Shown here: piece by piece, positions 8,167 to 16,021 of the stretch
Numbering within the stretch: position 1 is the stretch's first letter
Layout of the letters: each line of letters starts with the position of its first letter
Source: an uncultured Catenibacterium sp.
GTDB lineage: Bacteria > Bacillota_I > Bacilli_A > Erysipelotrichales > Coprobacillaceae
Assembly (NCBI GenBank): GCA_900540685.1
Contig: UQGS01000024.1
Span: 1 to 28,652, forward strand
Length of the DNA: 28,652 nucleotides
Direction: 5' to 3'
Program-made: the position numbers and the translations under genes
Notes under the pieces: model-generated
What the model was told of the DNA's origin: nothing
What the model saw: only the letters and a program-made list of their open reading frames with translations
The model's database searches: none

Positions 8167-8205
8167 AAAAAATATAATTATTTGTCTTAACACCTAATAA
8201 TAGTT
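8167..8205 (+). repeat. Intergenic repeat module, copy A
   Basis: An A-run then ATATAATTATTTG and CTTAACACCTAATAATAG, directly after a terminator hairpin. It matches copy B (9571-9612) nearly base for base, so the two flank the HEPN-like gene as direct repeats. Further copies lie at 9701-9746, 17262-17294 and 21801-21846. Confidence 0.6.
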
Positions 8206-8359
8206 GGTGTGAAGCGCCAATTGCGTGCATGTGCAATTAGAAAGTAGTAAGATATATCGTAGGGTACTCTATTGGTTTCATTTACCAAAAGAGTTCATTT
8301 TAAACTTAAAGATATATGAAAAGTTAGTTTATATAATGGAGGAGGTTATTGTAAATAAT

Positions 8360-9475
8360 ATGGAAATGGATGATATTTACGAAGAAGAACAATTAAATCA
8401 AATTGAGATGAAAGAATCTGAGAAAAACAATAAAGGAGATATATCCGATTTGTTAGATAATGAAATTAAGACAAAAGGTATTGAGATGGAATCTGAACAA
8501 AATATTAAACAAGTTAAAGAATATAGAATTGATTTCAATGATAAATCACAAAAAATGTTGTTACCAAATAATACAAGTGAAGATTTCTTATCTAATATAA
8601 GACCAATAACAGAGAACTTAAATTTGTTGCCAAATAATATAGGCGAAGATTTCTTATCTAATATAAGACCAATAACAGAGAGATTGAATTCGTTATCTAA
8701 AGCAATTGGAAAGTTATCTTTCTCTATGGTAAAAGTAACTGAAGCAATGAACTCGTCAGCAATAAAATGGTTGCAAAAAATTGATTTTTCTCCACTTCAA
8801 AACGTCTTAAAAAGTATTACTAGAGGTTTGGATTTAGAGAGACTTAAAGCATTAAAGCAAGAATTTTTGCAAGCTATGTATGAATGTTATTGGTTTCCAT
8901 ATGTTGGTTCGGCAGATAGTATTAGTTTAATGTTAGATGTATTTGATATTTTAGCAACTAGTAGAGGGGCAAGTAAAAGAAGAGAGAAAAGAATAAATCG
9001 AGTCATTTTTTCGTATTATACAAATACTGAAATTAAGAATATCAAAAGACGATGGAAGAGTTCTGATTTAAAGCCACATATTAAAAAAATCTTAGGGCAA
9101 GCAATAGAAGCACATCTTCGAGGAGAGTATGTATTGACTATTTCTTGTCTTGCATCAATGTGGGAGAACTTGATTTATAATAGAGCAGGAATCACTACGC
9201 CTTTGCAACAGAAATATACAAAAGAAAAATTTAAAACATTATCTGAAAGGAATGGATTTGATGAAGTCTTTTCTGAATTTTATGATCATTTGATTCTAGG
9301 ATATGTTAACTCTCCAGAAGATGTTATAGAGGGAGTGCCTAGTAGAAATGGATGTTTGCATGGTCATTATAACAAATATCCTAATAAGAAAGCTTCGTTA
9401 AATGCAATATTATTAACTGATTTTATTATTAATTTCCAAGTTGAAGAAGAAAATGAGACAGTAATAATTCAATGA
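8360..9475 (+). CDS. HEPN-like domain protein of unknown function, paralogue 1
   Basis: From the ATG at 8360 this is 371 residues. The frame is open from 8225, but a strong GGAGGAGG at 8338-8345 argues for a start just after it: ATG 8360 (long spacing) or even ATT 8348. The N-terminal third is acidic and low in complexity, with a tandem 22-residue duplication (LLPNN...ITERLN). The C-terminal half contains RNGCLHG (R329 to H334), the R-x4-H signature of HEPN nucleases, in a helical context. It aligns with the C-terminal half of the 20070-21320 product: W-F/T-P, SIS, AI...Y and RN-x3-HG recur in order. HEPN domains are common in RNase toxins and abortive-infection proteins, which is the suggested role here. 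I do not recognise a named family. Confidence 0.7.
   Translation: MEMDDIYEEEQLNQIEMKESEKNNKGDISDLLDNEIKTKGIEMESEQNIKQVKEYRIDFNDKSQKMLLPNNTSEDFLSNIRPITENLNLLPNNIGEDFLSNIRPITERLNSLSKAIGKLSFSMVKVTEAMNSSAIKWLQKIDFSPLQNVLKSITRGLDLERLKALKQEFLQAMYECYWFPYVGSADSISLMLDVFDILATSRGASKRREKRINRVIFSYYTNTEIKNIKRRWKSSDLKPHIKKILGQAIEAHLRGEYVLTISCLASMWENLIYNRAGITTPLQQKYTKEKFKTLSERNGFDEVFSEFYDHLILGYVNSPEDVIEGVPSRNGCLHGHYNKYPNKKASLNAILLTDFIINFQVEEENETVIIQ
8558..8689 (+). repeat. In-frame tandem duplication of 66 bp
   Basis: Two adjacent 66-base units (8558-8623 and 8624-8689) encode LLPNN-x2-EDFLSNIRPITE-x-LN twice. The central 30-odd bases are identical, indicating a recent duplication inside the HEPN-like gene. 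Confidence 0.85.
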
Positions 9476-9530
9476 AACAGCTAAGAAATTCGATAGTCTT
9501 ATATAATGCAAAAAGTATTGATTGCTTCTT

Positions 9531-9557
9531 GAAAGAACGGTTCAAGCCGTTCTTTTT
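9531..9557 (+). terminator. Terminator after HEPN-like gene
   Basis: AAAGAACGG pairs with CCGTTCTTT around TTCAAG and runs into TTG. It forms the hairpin part of intergenic module copy B. Confidence 0.8.
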
Positions 9558-9570
9558 GTACTGTACTGAT

Positions 9571-9612
9571 AAAAAAATATAATTATTAGTATTAACGCCT
9601 AATATAGTCAGT
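9571..9612 (+). repeat. Intergenic repeat module, copy B
   Basis: An A-run then ATATAATTATTAGTATTAACGCCTAATATAG; about 85-90% like copy A across 35 bases and preceded by a hairpin in the same way. Confidence 0.6.
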
Positions 9613-9700
9613 TCTAGAAAGACTACTAACAGCATATATGTAAATAAAAGAGTAAAACAACACTAAGTTTAAGAAAAATGTTGCTACTAGATCATTAAAT

Positions 9701-9746
9701 TTAACTTAACGCCTATTTTTCTACTTTATAGCCGCCTAACTCAAAT
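9701..9746 (+). repeat. Intergenic repeat module, degenerate copy E
   Basis: TTAACTTAACGCCT ... CTTTATAGCCGCCTAACTC resembles copy D (TTAACCCCT ... CTATAGAACCCTAACTC). It lies within the left end of the IS copy, upstream of the transposase start. Confidence 0.4.
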
Positions 9747-9797
9747 CATCATTTCTTGAATAGTTGTAAAATGATCTTAAAAGGTCCGGTGAGTGCT

Positions 9798-10844
9798 ATG
9801 ATAACTGAAAACCAGGTGAAAAACTATTTAAAATCTAAGGACAAGGATTATGTAAATAAACTTATCGAATCATTATATGAACAGGATGATGAAGACATTG
9901 ATCCATCTCATAAGGCATGCCCTATATGTGGTTCAGTTCATTTCAAGAAGAATGGAAAAGATAAGAACGGACATCAGAGATATATCTGTCTTGACTGTCA
10001 CAAGTCTTTTAGTGATAGAACCAATACCTTATTCTACTGGTCTCATTTTACTTTGGACCAGTGGCTTCACTTCATTGAACTGGAACTATATAAAATGCCT
10101 CTAGAGGGTGAGGCTCAAGTCTTGGAGACAAGCAAGACAACCTGCTTCTATATGCGTCATAAACTTTATCATGCAGCATCTGAAATCATGGGTCATCAGA
10201 AATTATCTGGTGAAGTTGAAATAGATACACAGTATAAAAGTATCAACCTAAAGGGAACACGCCCTCAGAATATGCCCAGATACTCAAAGAAAAGAGGTAA
10301 ACAGGCTGCATATAGAGGAATATCTCATCATAAGGTTGCCATTGTATGTGTTACAGATGAAAATGATCATATGATGATGCAGGTATCAGGTCTTGGAAGT
10401 GAATCATTCGATAAATATAAAGCGAATGAAGACTACTTTGAAGATGTGAAAGAGTTCATATCAGATTCAAAGGCAAGCATACAGCAGTTTGCCAACTATC
10501 TTGAAGCAGTAAACAATAAGATAAAGACATCTCCCTTAGAGAAGAGATATCTTAGTGATGACGGAAAATCATTAGGTTCAGTCAATGAGATGATGACAGA
10601 AGTGAGCTCAATGATTTAAACAACAAGAGGTGTTGGAACCAGATATTTACAAGGTTATCTAGATTTTCTGCTTCTATAGAAGCAGGTTAAGTATAAGTTC
10701 AAGAAAAAGGAGATGGCTTCTGAAATTCTTAGAATGATTATAGATACAGAAGCTTTCTGTAATGAAATGGTAAGAGCTACACCTATGCCCATTTCGCTTA
10801 AGGAAGCCTATTACGAGTATCGTTATGGGATTTTTGCCGAATAA
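9798..10844 (+). pseudogene. IS1595/ISXO2-like transposase with two in-frame stop codons
   Basis: The reading frame opens with MITENQVKNYLKS and contains a zinc ribbon (CPICGSVHFKKNGKDKNG then YICLDCHKSF), as in IS1595-group transposases. The frame stops at TAA 10617-10619. However, the same frame continues with TTRGVGTRYLQGYLDFLLL, a second stop TAG at 10677-10679, then KQVKYKFKKKEMASEI down to YGIFAE and the natural stop at 10842-10844. GVGTRYLQGYLDF is the conserved C-terminal block of this transposase group. The gene is therefore full length but broken by two point mutations with no frameshift. An in-frame ATG at 9756 exists, but 9798 gives the better family N-terminus. Confidence 0.85.
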
Positions 10845-10873
10845 GATAACCTAAAACAACAATTTTCTTGAAT

Positions 10874-11058
10874 TGAACGAAGTAAATTATTGAATTATTG
10901 ATGGTTAAATGTAAAGAAAAAATAGACTTAAAAATTAATTTATATGTGTACTATAAATCTGATGATTCGTTAACAATTCTATTTTATCTCGAAAAAATAA
11001 CAAAAAAATGAATTCAAAAATCAAATTTTTTATAATTTATTATTTACAAAGATTGAAA
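10874..11058. other. Intergenic AT-rich stretch without a recognised gene
   Basis: Between the IS right end and the palindrome the sequence is very AT-rich with frequent stops in all frames. I see no gene or clear RNA in it. Confidence 0.6.
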
Positions 11059-11100
11059 TAAATATCATGACATATATAATTATAAATGTCATGATATTTA
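11059..11100. promoter_or_regulatory. 42-bp near-perfect palindrome upstream of phd-like gene
   Basis: Arms of 15 bases (TAAATATCATGACAT and its exact complement) flank a 12-base centre that is itself palindromic apart from its outermost pair. The palindrome ends about 60 bases before the phd-like start and just upstream of a TATAATATAAT sequence. This is a likely operator for autoregulation by the Phd-like protein. Confidence 0.7.
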
Positions 11101-11161
11101 ACTAGAAATTTAAATGTTTGATTGATATAATATAATAAATTTAATTGGAGGTAAGTGTAAC

Positions 11162-11386
11162 ATGCTTAAAAAATCAAAAAGTGTTACGCCTGAATATGAA
11201 GGAATTACTTCATTTCAAAAGGGTCAAGCGGCAAGATTGTTTAAAAAAGTTGTAGAGGAAGACCAAGTTCTCATTGTAAACAAACAAAATAAGCCTCAAT
11301 CTGTAATCATATCTTATGATAGATACCTTCGACTTAAAAATCAAGGAATCGATATATGTTCAGCTGAAGGAGGTGAAGAGGAGTGA
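11162..11386 (+). CDS. Phd/YefM-like antitoxin-type DNA-binding protein
   Basis: This 74-residue protein shows the Phd/YefM N-terminal pattern: FQKGQAARLFKKVVEEDQVLIVNKQNKPQSVIISYDRYLRL (split here across about residues 19-59). This fold dimerises and binds operator palindromes, and in TA systems its C-terminus masks the toxin. There is no RelE/Doc toxin here: the C-terminus is short and acidic (EGGEEE), and its stop codon overlaps the GTG start of the methyltransferase (GTGA). The purine-rich end of the gene also supplies the methyltransferase ribosome binding site. It probably acts as the transcriptional regulator of the methyltransferase operon through the palindrome at 11059-11100 (inference). 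A good GGAGG precedes the ATG. Confidence 0.75.
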   Translation: MLKKSKSVTPEYEGITSFQKGQAARLFKKVVEEDQVLIVNKQNKPQSVIISYDRYLRLKNQGIDICSAEGGEEE

Positions 11387-13059
11387 CATCATTGAATGGT
11401 TATGGAGTGGTCTATACTCCAGAAACTTTAGCAAATTTTACAGCAAAATTACTACTCAGTGAAACAACGTTTAATATTTTTGATTCCAAAAACAATGTAA
11501 CAGTTTTAGACCCTGCATGTGGCGAAGGAATGTTATTAAAAGAATTTAATCGTGAATTTAGAATTCATCACAATATTCCAATTCATAGTGTAGGAGTGGA
11601 TATTGAAGAAGAAGTAATTCATAATAATAAAAAATCTTATAATGATACGTATCAGTTTATTTGTAAAAATACTATTATTCCTTCAAATAAATTAACTGCG
11701 ATTAGCTACTGGAAGCATGAGATAAAAACCCCTTCATTTATAATTGCTAATCCTCCGTGGAGTTCAAAAAAAATATTTTCAAAATCCGATCTTTCTCGAG
11801 CAGGCTATGAATTTTATACAGGACAATATGATAGTTATGTCTTATTTATTGAATTATGTCTAAAGTTGGTTAAGAAAGATGGTATGTTGGCGTTTATCAT
11901 ACCTGATTCTCTTTTTTCTGGTGAGAACAAAATGTTGAGAGAATATTTGTTGAAACACACTCAAATTAGAGTTATTGCACGCTTAGGAGAGAAACTTTTT
12001 CCCCATATTAATAGAGCAACGAGTGTTATTATTCTAAAAAATAGTTTTCCTACACTAGATAGTACAACAACATGTTATAGACTTGATACAACGGATAGAA
12101 AAAAATTCTTGGCGGGTTCACTTGATATATTTGATTCCTATATTCAAAAAAAACATAGTGTGCTACAAAAACGATTTGAGGACAATCAAAATTATGTTTT
12201 TGACATAGATGCTCGAAGGGAAGAAGAATTCTTATTAAAAAAAATTGAAAATAATCATATTAATTGGAACGAAGTGTTTCACTTCGGAAGAGGTGTAGAA
12301 ATTTCAAAATCTGGAATTGTAGTTAAATGTGAACATTGCCAATCTGTTCAAGGATATTCTAAAAAACATCTGAAGTTAGGTAGTAAAGTATGTCAAGCTT
12401 GCGGTAAGATTACAACAGTAAATGAATCTAATATCTTTAATATTATATCTAGAACTAATAAAACAGGATATGTTCCAATGTATGTTGGGGAAAATCTACA
12501 TAGATATAGTTTTGATGGAATTAGATATATACTCCCCAATGTAAATGGTATCAATTACAAAAGTTCAAAACTATATTATCCTCCTAAGATACTAATAAGA
12601 AAAACAGGATTAGGAATATTTGCTTGTATCGACTATGAAAGCACCTATATAAGTCAGACTATTTATTCCTGTAACTTTATTCAAAAAAACAATCCTGTTC
12701 CCCTCGAATATTATTTAGGCGTTTTAAATTCTAGAGTTATATATTATTTTTATTTAAAAAAGTATGGGGAGAACGAATGGAAATCACATCCTTATTTGAC
12801 AAAGAACATTATTTTTTCACTTCCAATTAGACAAGTTGATGATTCGAATTTGGAAGTATGTCAAAAAATCGCAAAATTAGTAAAAAAAATTCTAAAAAAT
12901 TATTCTAGAGAACTAGATTTAGAAATAGAAAAACTAGTTTTAAAATTGTATAACATAAACCAAGAAGAGTGTGATATCATTATGAACGTTCTCAATAATC
13001 TTCCTGATTTAAATGCGTTTAATCACATGAAAATATCAATTGGAGAGTTATATGTATAG
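11383..13059 (+). CDS. N6-adenine DNA methyltransferase of a restriction-modification system, with zinc ribbon
   Basis: This 558-residue protein starts at a GTG overlapping the previous stop. Motif I is VLDPACGEGM (41-50, S-adenosylmethionine binding) and motif IV is NPPW (123-126, catalytic), as in gamma-class N6-adenine methyltransferases of the Eco57I/HsdM type. YTPETLANF near the N-terminus is the usual Y-TP motif X. After the catalytic domain a four-cysteine zinc ribbon (C316, C319, C337, C340) sits in the presumed target-recognition region. It is followed by a TRD-like tail with YYLGVLNS. No nuclease motif is visible, so cleavage must come from another protein, most likely the DUF3883 nuclease at 14505-15764. 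Confidence 0.85.
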   Translation: MTSLNGYGVVYTPETLANFTAKLLLSETTFNIFDSKNNVTVLDPACGEGMLLKEFNREFRIHHNIPIHSVGVDIEEEVIHNNKKSYNDTYQFICKNTIIPSNKLTAISYWKHEIKTPSFIIANPPWSSKKIFSKSDLSRAGYEFYTGQYDSYVLFIELCLKLVKKDGMLAFIIPDSLFSGENKMLREYLLKHTQIRVIARLGEKLFPHINRATSVIILKNSFPTLDSTTTCYRLDTTDRKKFLAGSLDIFDSYIQKKHSVLQKRFEDNQNYVFDIDARREEEFLLKKIENNHINWNEVFHFGRGVEISKSGIVVKCEHCQSVQGYSKKHLKLGSKVCQACGKITTVNESNIFNIISRTNKTGYVPMYVGENLHRYSFDGIRYILPNVNGINYKSSKLYYPPKILIRKTGLGIFACIDYESTYISQTIYSCNFIQKNNPVPLEYYLGVLNSRVIYYFYLKKYGENEWKSHPYLTKNIIFSLPIRQVDDSNLEVCQKIAKLVKKILKNYSRELDLEIEKLVLKLYNINQEECDIIMNVLNNLPDLNAFNHMKISIGELYV

Positions 13060-14119
13060 ATATATAGGAAATAAGACAAAATTATTGCCAGTTTTAATGG
13101 AAATTATTGCTGAAGAGGCTCCTTTAAATGCTACTATTGTTGATTTGATGTCTGGAACAGGAAGTGTTGCAGTTTCTTTAAGACAAAGAGGATATCATGT
13201 AATTGCGTCTGACATGATGACATATTCTAAACATCATTTGGTAACACAGTTATTGTTGAATGAGCCTCCATCATTTAAAAAAATAATTGAATATTTAAAT
13301 ATTAGAAATACTGATTTATCGGGATATGAATCGATTTTGAGTTATTTGAATTCTCTTCCTGAGAAAGAAAGCTATTTCTTTAATGAATTTTCACCAGATG
13401 GGACTCCAAGTAATGGATCTCCTAGTAGAAAGTATTTCACATCTCAAAATGCAAAAAAAATAGATGCTATTAGAGAAGAAATTAATTCATGGATTGAAAA
13501 GAGTTTAATAACATCAGAAGAAGAATCTGTATTAAAGCATACGTTGATTATGTCAGTTAATGATATAGCGAACATTTCGGGAACATACGGATATTTTTTA
13601 TCTAAATTTAATGCAAAGTCTTTAGAACCTATTATGTTACGTCCCGTTCAATTTATTCACGATGAAAACATACATAATGTAGTAATTCAAGGGTTCGCAG
13701 AAGATATAGCATCCTCAATAACTGCAGATGTATGTTATATTGATCCCCCTTATATGAAACGTCAATATGCAGCTAATTATCATATTTTGGAAACCATTGC
13801 GCGAGGAGATTTTCCAGAAACAATTGGTAAAAGTGGCTTACGAAACTGGTGGGATCAACATTCTAAATTCTGTACTAAAACCAAAATAAGAGAGTCATTC
13901 TCTAAGGTAATTACTGAAATGAACTGTAACAAGTTCATAATTAGTTATAGTGAAGATGGGTTGCTATCATTAAATGAATTAATAGATTTATTTTCTAAAT
14001 TTGGTGAAGTGAAATATAGAACAATTGAACATTCAAGATTTAGAAGCAATAAGAGTAATCTTTCAAAAAAACTTAATGAATATGTTATTATCTTATCGAA
14101 AAAAGAAAGCATAGAATAA
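13052..14119 (+). CDS. D12-class N6-adenine DNA methyltransferase (M.NlaIII-like)
   Basis: This 355-residue enzyme starts at the ATG at 13052, preceded by GGAGAG and overlapping the upstream stop by 8 bases (an earlier in-frame ATG at 13040 has no such site). RYIGNKTKLL at the N-terminus is the D12 motif X, DLMSGTGSVA (31-40) is motif I, and DPPY (231-234) is the catalytic motif, followed by RQYAANYHILETIARGD. That continuation and KSGLRNWWDQ recall NlaIII-type methyltransferases. Two methyltransferases of different classes in one operon usually mean an asymmetric or two-strand recognition site, each enzyme protecting one strand. Terminator 14186-14212 lies downstream. Confidence 0.88.
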   Translation: MYRYIGNKTKLLPVLMEIIAEEAPLNATIVDLMSGTGSVAVSLRQRGYHVIASDMMTYSKHHLVTQLLLNEPPSFKKIIEYLNIRNTDLSGYESILSYLNSLPEKESYFFNEFSPDGTPSNGSPSRKYFTSQNAKKIDAIREEINSWIEKSLITSEEESVLKHTLIMSVNDIANISGTYGYFLSKFNAKSLEPIMLRPVQFIHDENIHNVVIQGFAEDIASSITADVCYIDPPYMKRQYAANYHILETIARGDFPETIGKSGLRNWWDQHSKFCTKTKIRESFSKVITEMNCNKFIISYSEDGLLSLNELIDLFSKFGEVKYRTIEHSRFRSNKSNLSKKLNEYVIILSKKESIE

Positions 14120-14185
14120 GGAATCCTTCATTTTTGAGGGGGTCAATAAAAAAACTTGCTTTAAATAATTGGTGTGTTCATTTGT

Positions 14186-14215
14186 AAAGGGCAGTCATTC
14201 TGACTGCCCTTTATC
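14186..14215 (+). terminator. Strong hairpin between convergent methyltransferase and nuclease genes
   Basis: AAAGGGCAGTCA and TGACTGCCCTTT form a perfect 12-bp stem with a TTC loop. The T-run is short on the + strand (TTTA). Confidence 0.7.
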
Positions 14216-14275
14216 GCGCTCATATTACTTCTATTCAAATGTTTTATTAGTACTTTTTCTTATAATATCCCCTCT

Positions 14276-14438
14276 TCATCCTTTTCTTTTAATTGACTCA
14301 TCAATAGCGTAAGTGGAAGGATTAGAGGATTTATTAAGAGAATATATCAGTCTGTTTTTCATTCTTGCAAAGTTTTGATATCCATATGCATTTAAAAGTG
14401 TGCCCACAGATTTAGAGATGATCTTTCTAAGGCTAAAA
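14276..14438 (-). pseudogene. Possible ISL3-family transposase C-terminal remnant
   Basis: The minus strand encodes about 50 residues including TLLNAYGYQNFARMKNRLIYSLN before a TGA at 14276-14278. The AYG-Y/F-x-NF-x3-K/R-x-R pattern resembles the C-terminus of ISL3 transposases. The rest of the gene is absent. This is a weak call; the stretch could also be chance coding. Confidence 0.3.
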
Positions 14439-14504
14439 AATATTTAGAGCAAAATTCTAATCTTCACAATAATTAAAGACCCAGAATAAATTGCACTTTT
14501 TTTA

Positions 14505-15764
14505 TCATTTGCAATAGGCTTTGAAAGTAGTTGCTTCCAAGGTGAAATTATCTTTGATATTTCCACGACACTCATAATAATGTATCACTTTTGCAGTGCT
14601 ACTTAGCCCATAAAATCTGTAAATACAGTATTGTTCACCTTTATCTTCGGATACTTCAACTTCATTAGCTGTTACATCAAAAGGTTTGTTTTTTCCTCCA
14701 GTAGTTGATTTTACCTCTATATATTTTTCACGATAGTCCGTGTCAACTTTCTCGAAAGATAATATATCGTAACCCAGTCCATCACCAATTGACTGAGAGA
14801 CATGTTCTATTCGTTCCGCTAAATCAGCTCTACCTTCTGAAATTAGTCTTTCTTTTTCTACTTCGATTGCCAAAAGTTCACCGATATCACCTATCATTTT
14901 AAGATTTTTGTTTCTTCTTATATAGTTAACATCTTTTGAGATAGTTCTTATTGCTGAACGAACTCTTTTTTTCTTTAATTGAGGTGCTTCTACTTTTTTA
15001 ATAGTTACTTTTGAAGTATTTAAAGCAAGTGAAATATCTTTGTTAGCATATTCTACTGCATCATCAGAAACTTCATTAAAATCTCTAGGTAAATCAATAT
15101 TACCAATTTCATTGTCTGCAGCAGAGCCAACAGCAAACGGCGAATCTTTGTCATTAACAAAACGTAAATATTGGTCATCATAGAATATGATACCTTGATG
15201 TTTTCCTTTGGAAAAAATATCTTCTAATCCTACTCCTGACGGCCATGTATTAGGTAATTTATCAGAGTTTATGTAGGTTGCGTAATATTTTATATCATTG
15301 TTCTCACTGGCTGTTTTTATAATGAGGATGTACAGATTATCAATGATACTAGGATAATTTTTTTCGTAGATATAATTTCCACTACTGTCTTGATTCGGTT
15401 CTGGGAACCCATTTTGAGGTTGCCATGCTGGATGTCGATGTTTAACATTCTGTCTTGAAATACGATAATCTTTTCTACCAGTTCTTGGCGCTAGTTCAAG
15501 ATCTGCTGAAACTGTGCTGCCAACTACAATAGCATTAAATGTGTATTTTTTTCTTGGTAATTTTGATTCCTTATCCCAAAATTCTGGTGTGTTATAGATA
15601 TCATCTGCATTTTTAAACATTTCATCAAGTTCATCTTGGCTGTAACCGGCTGCTTGTATATAAGTCTGACCACCTCCACCAACAGGTTTTTTTATGCCAT
15701 ACATGTTAGTAAAGTCAGAATCTTGAATTTTGTGATATAAGATAGCTATAATATGTTCTCTCAT
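14505..15764 (-). CDS. DUF3883 PD-(D/E)XK-type nuclease, likely restriction enzyme
   Basis: The start is placed at the ATG at 15764 (419 residues), which follows GGAGGA and sits one base after the regulator stop. The C-terminal domain (about 288-390) is DUF3883: GELLAIEVEKERL, ERIEHVS, GDGLGYDI with D333, then YIEVKST with E350 and K352, followed by FDVTANEVEVS. This is the PD-(D/E)XK core used by Mrr-like and several type II restriction nucleases. The N-terminal 270 residues (GGGGQTYIQAAGY near 29-41) are not recognised and may recognise DNA. Convergent orientation to the two methyltransferases and co-transcription with an XRE regulator fit a restriction subunit whose expression is delayed until methylation is established. 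Confidence 0.75.
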   Translation of the reverse strand: MREHIIAILYHKIQDSDFTNMYGIKKPVGGGGQTYIQAAGYSQDELDEMFKNADDIYNTPEFWDKESKLPRKKYTFNAIVVGSTVSADLELAPRTGRKDYRISRQNVKHRHPAWQPQNGFPEPNQDSSGNYIYEKNYPSIIDNLYILIIKTASENNDIKYYATYINSDKLPNTWPSGVGLEDIFSKGKHQGIIFYDDQYLRFVNDKDSPFAVGSAADNEIGNIDLPRDFNEVSDDAVEYANKDISLALNTSKVTIKKVEAPQLKKKRVRSAIRTISKDVNYIRRNKNLKMIGDIGELLAIEVEKERLISEGRADLAERIEHVSQSIGDGLGYDILSFEKVDTDYREKYIEVKSTTGGKNKPFDVTANEVEVSEDKGEQYCIYRFYGLSSTAKVIHYYECRGNIKDNFTLEATTFKAYCK

Positions 15765-15765
15765 T

Positions 15766-16008
15766 TTATTCCTCCATGAAATCAAAAATTTTATCATATG
15801 ATGATATATGTAATGCTTTTTTGAATGCCCAAAGCTGTTGTGGTGATATGTTATGTGTCCCTGCTTCGATTTTCACCCAACACTCTCTAGTAGTATCACA
15901 TCCCAATAATTGCATATATTTTGTGAGTTCAGTCACTCCAGGTCCTGCCTCTAATCGAAGCATTTTTAAATGATATCCAAACTCCTTTGAACCTTTAATC
16001 TTTTGCAT
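15766..16008 (-). CDS. Small XRE-like helix-turn-helix regulator, possible C protein
   Basis: This 80-residue protein has a helix-turn-helix-like pattern: FGYHLKMLRLEAGPGVTELTKYM, then CWVKIEAGTHNISPQQLWAFKKAL. Size and position immediately upstream of the nuclease gene (stop and start one base apart) are those of restriction-modification controller (C) proteins, which first repress and then activate their own operon. GGAGG precedes its ATG. Two matching inverted repeats flank the -10-like sequence in its leader (16022-16039 and 16075-16092), consistent with autoregulation. Confidence 0.7.
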   Translation of the reverse strand: MQKIKGSKEFGYHLKMLRLEAGPGVTELTKYMQLLGCDTTRECWVKIEAGTHNISPQQLWAFKKALHISSYDKIFDFMEE

Positions 16009-16021
16009 AACTTCTCACCTC

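Larger units (their letters stand above)
9667..10873 (+). mobile_element. IS1595-like insertion sequence, inactivated copy
   Basis: Approximate terminal inverted repeats are GTTTAAGAAAAATGTTGCT at 9667-9685 and its imperfect complement (15 of 19 bases) at 10855-10873. The right repeat resembles that of the element at window start (about 31-49). The element carries one transposase gene with two nonsense mutations. Exact ends and target duplication could not be fixed by eye. Confidence 0.65.

Noticed and set aside
8225..8359. N-terminal extension of HEPN-like paralogue 1 from the ATG at 8225
   Set aside because: No ribosome binding site there; the strong GGAGGAGG lies inside this stretch and the extension has a different composition from the rest of the protein.
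11162..13059. Classical Phd/Doc or YefM/YoeB toxin-antitoxin pair
   Set aside because: The gene after the Phd-like protein is plainly a methyltransferase (DPACGEG, NPPW), and no small toxin ORF is present on either side.
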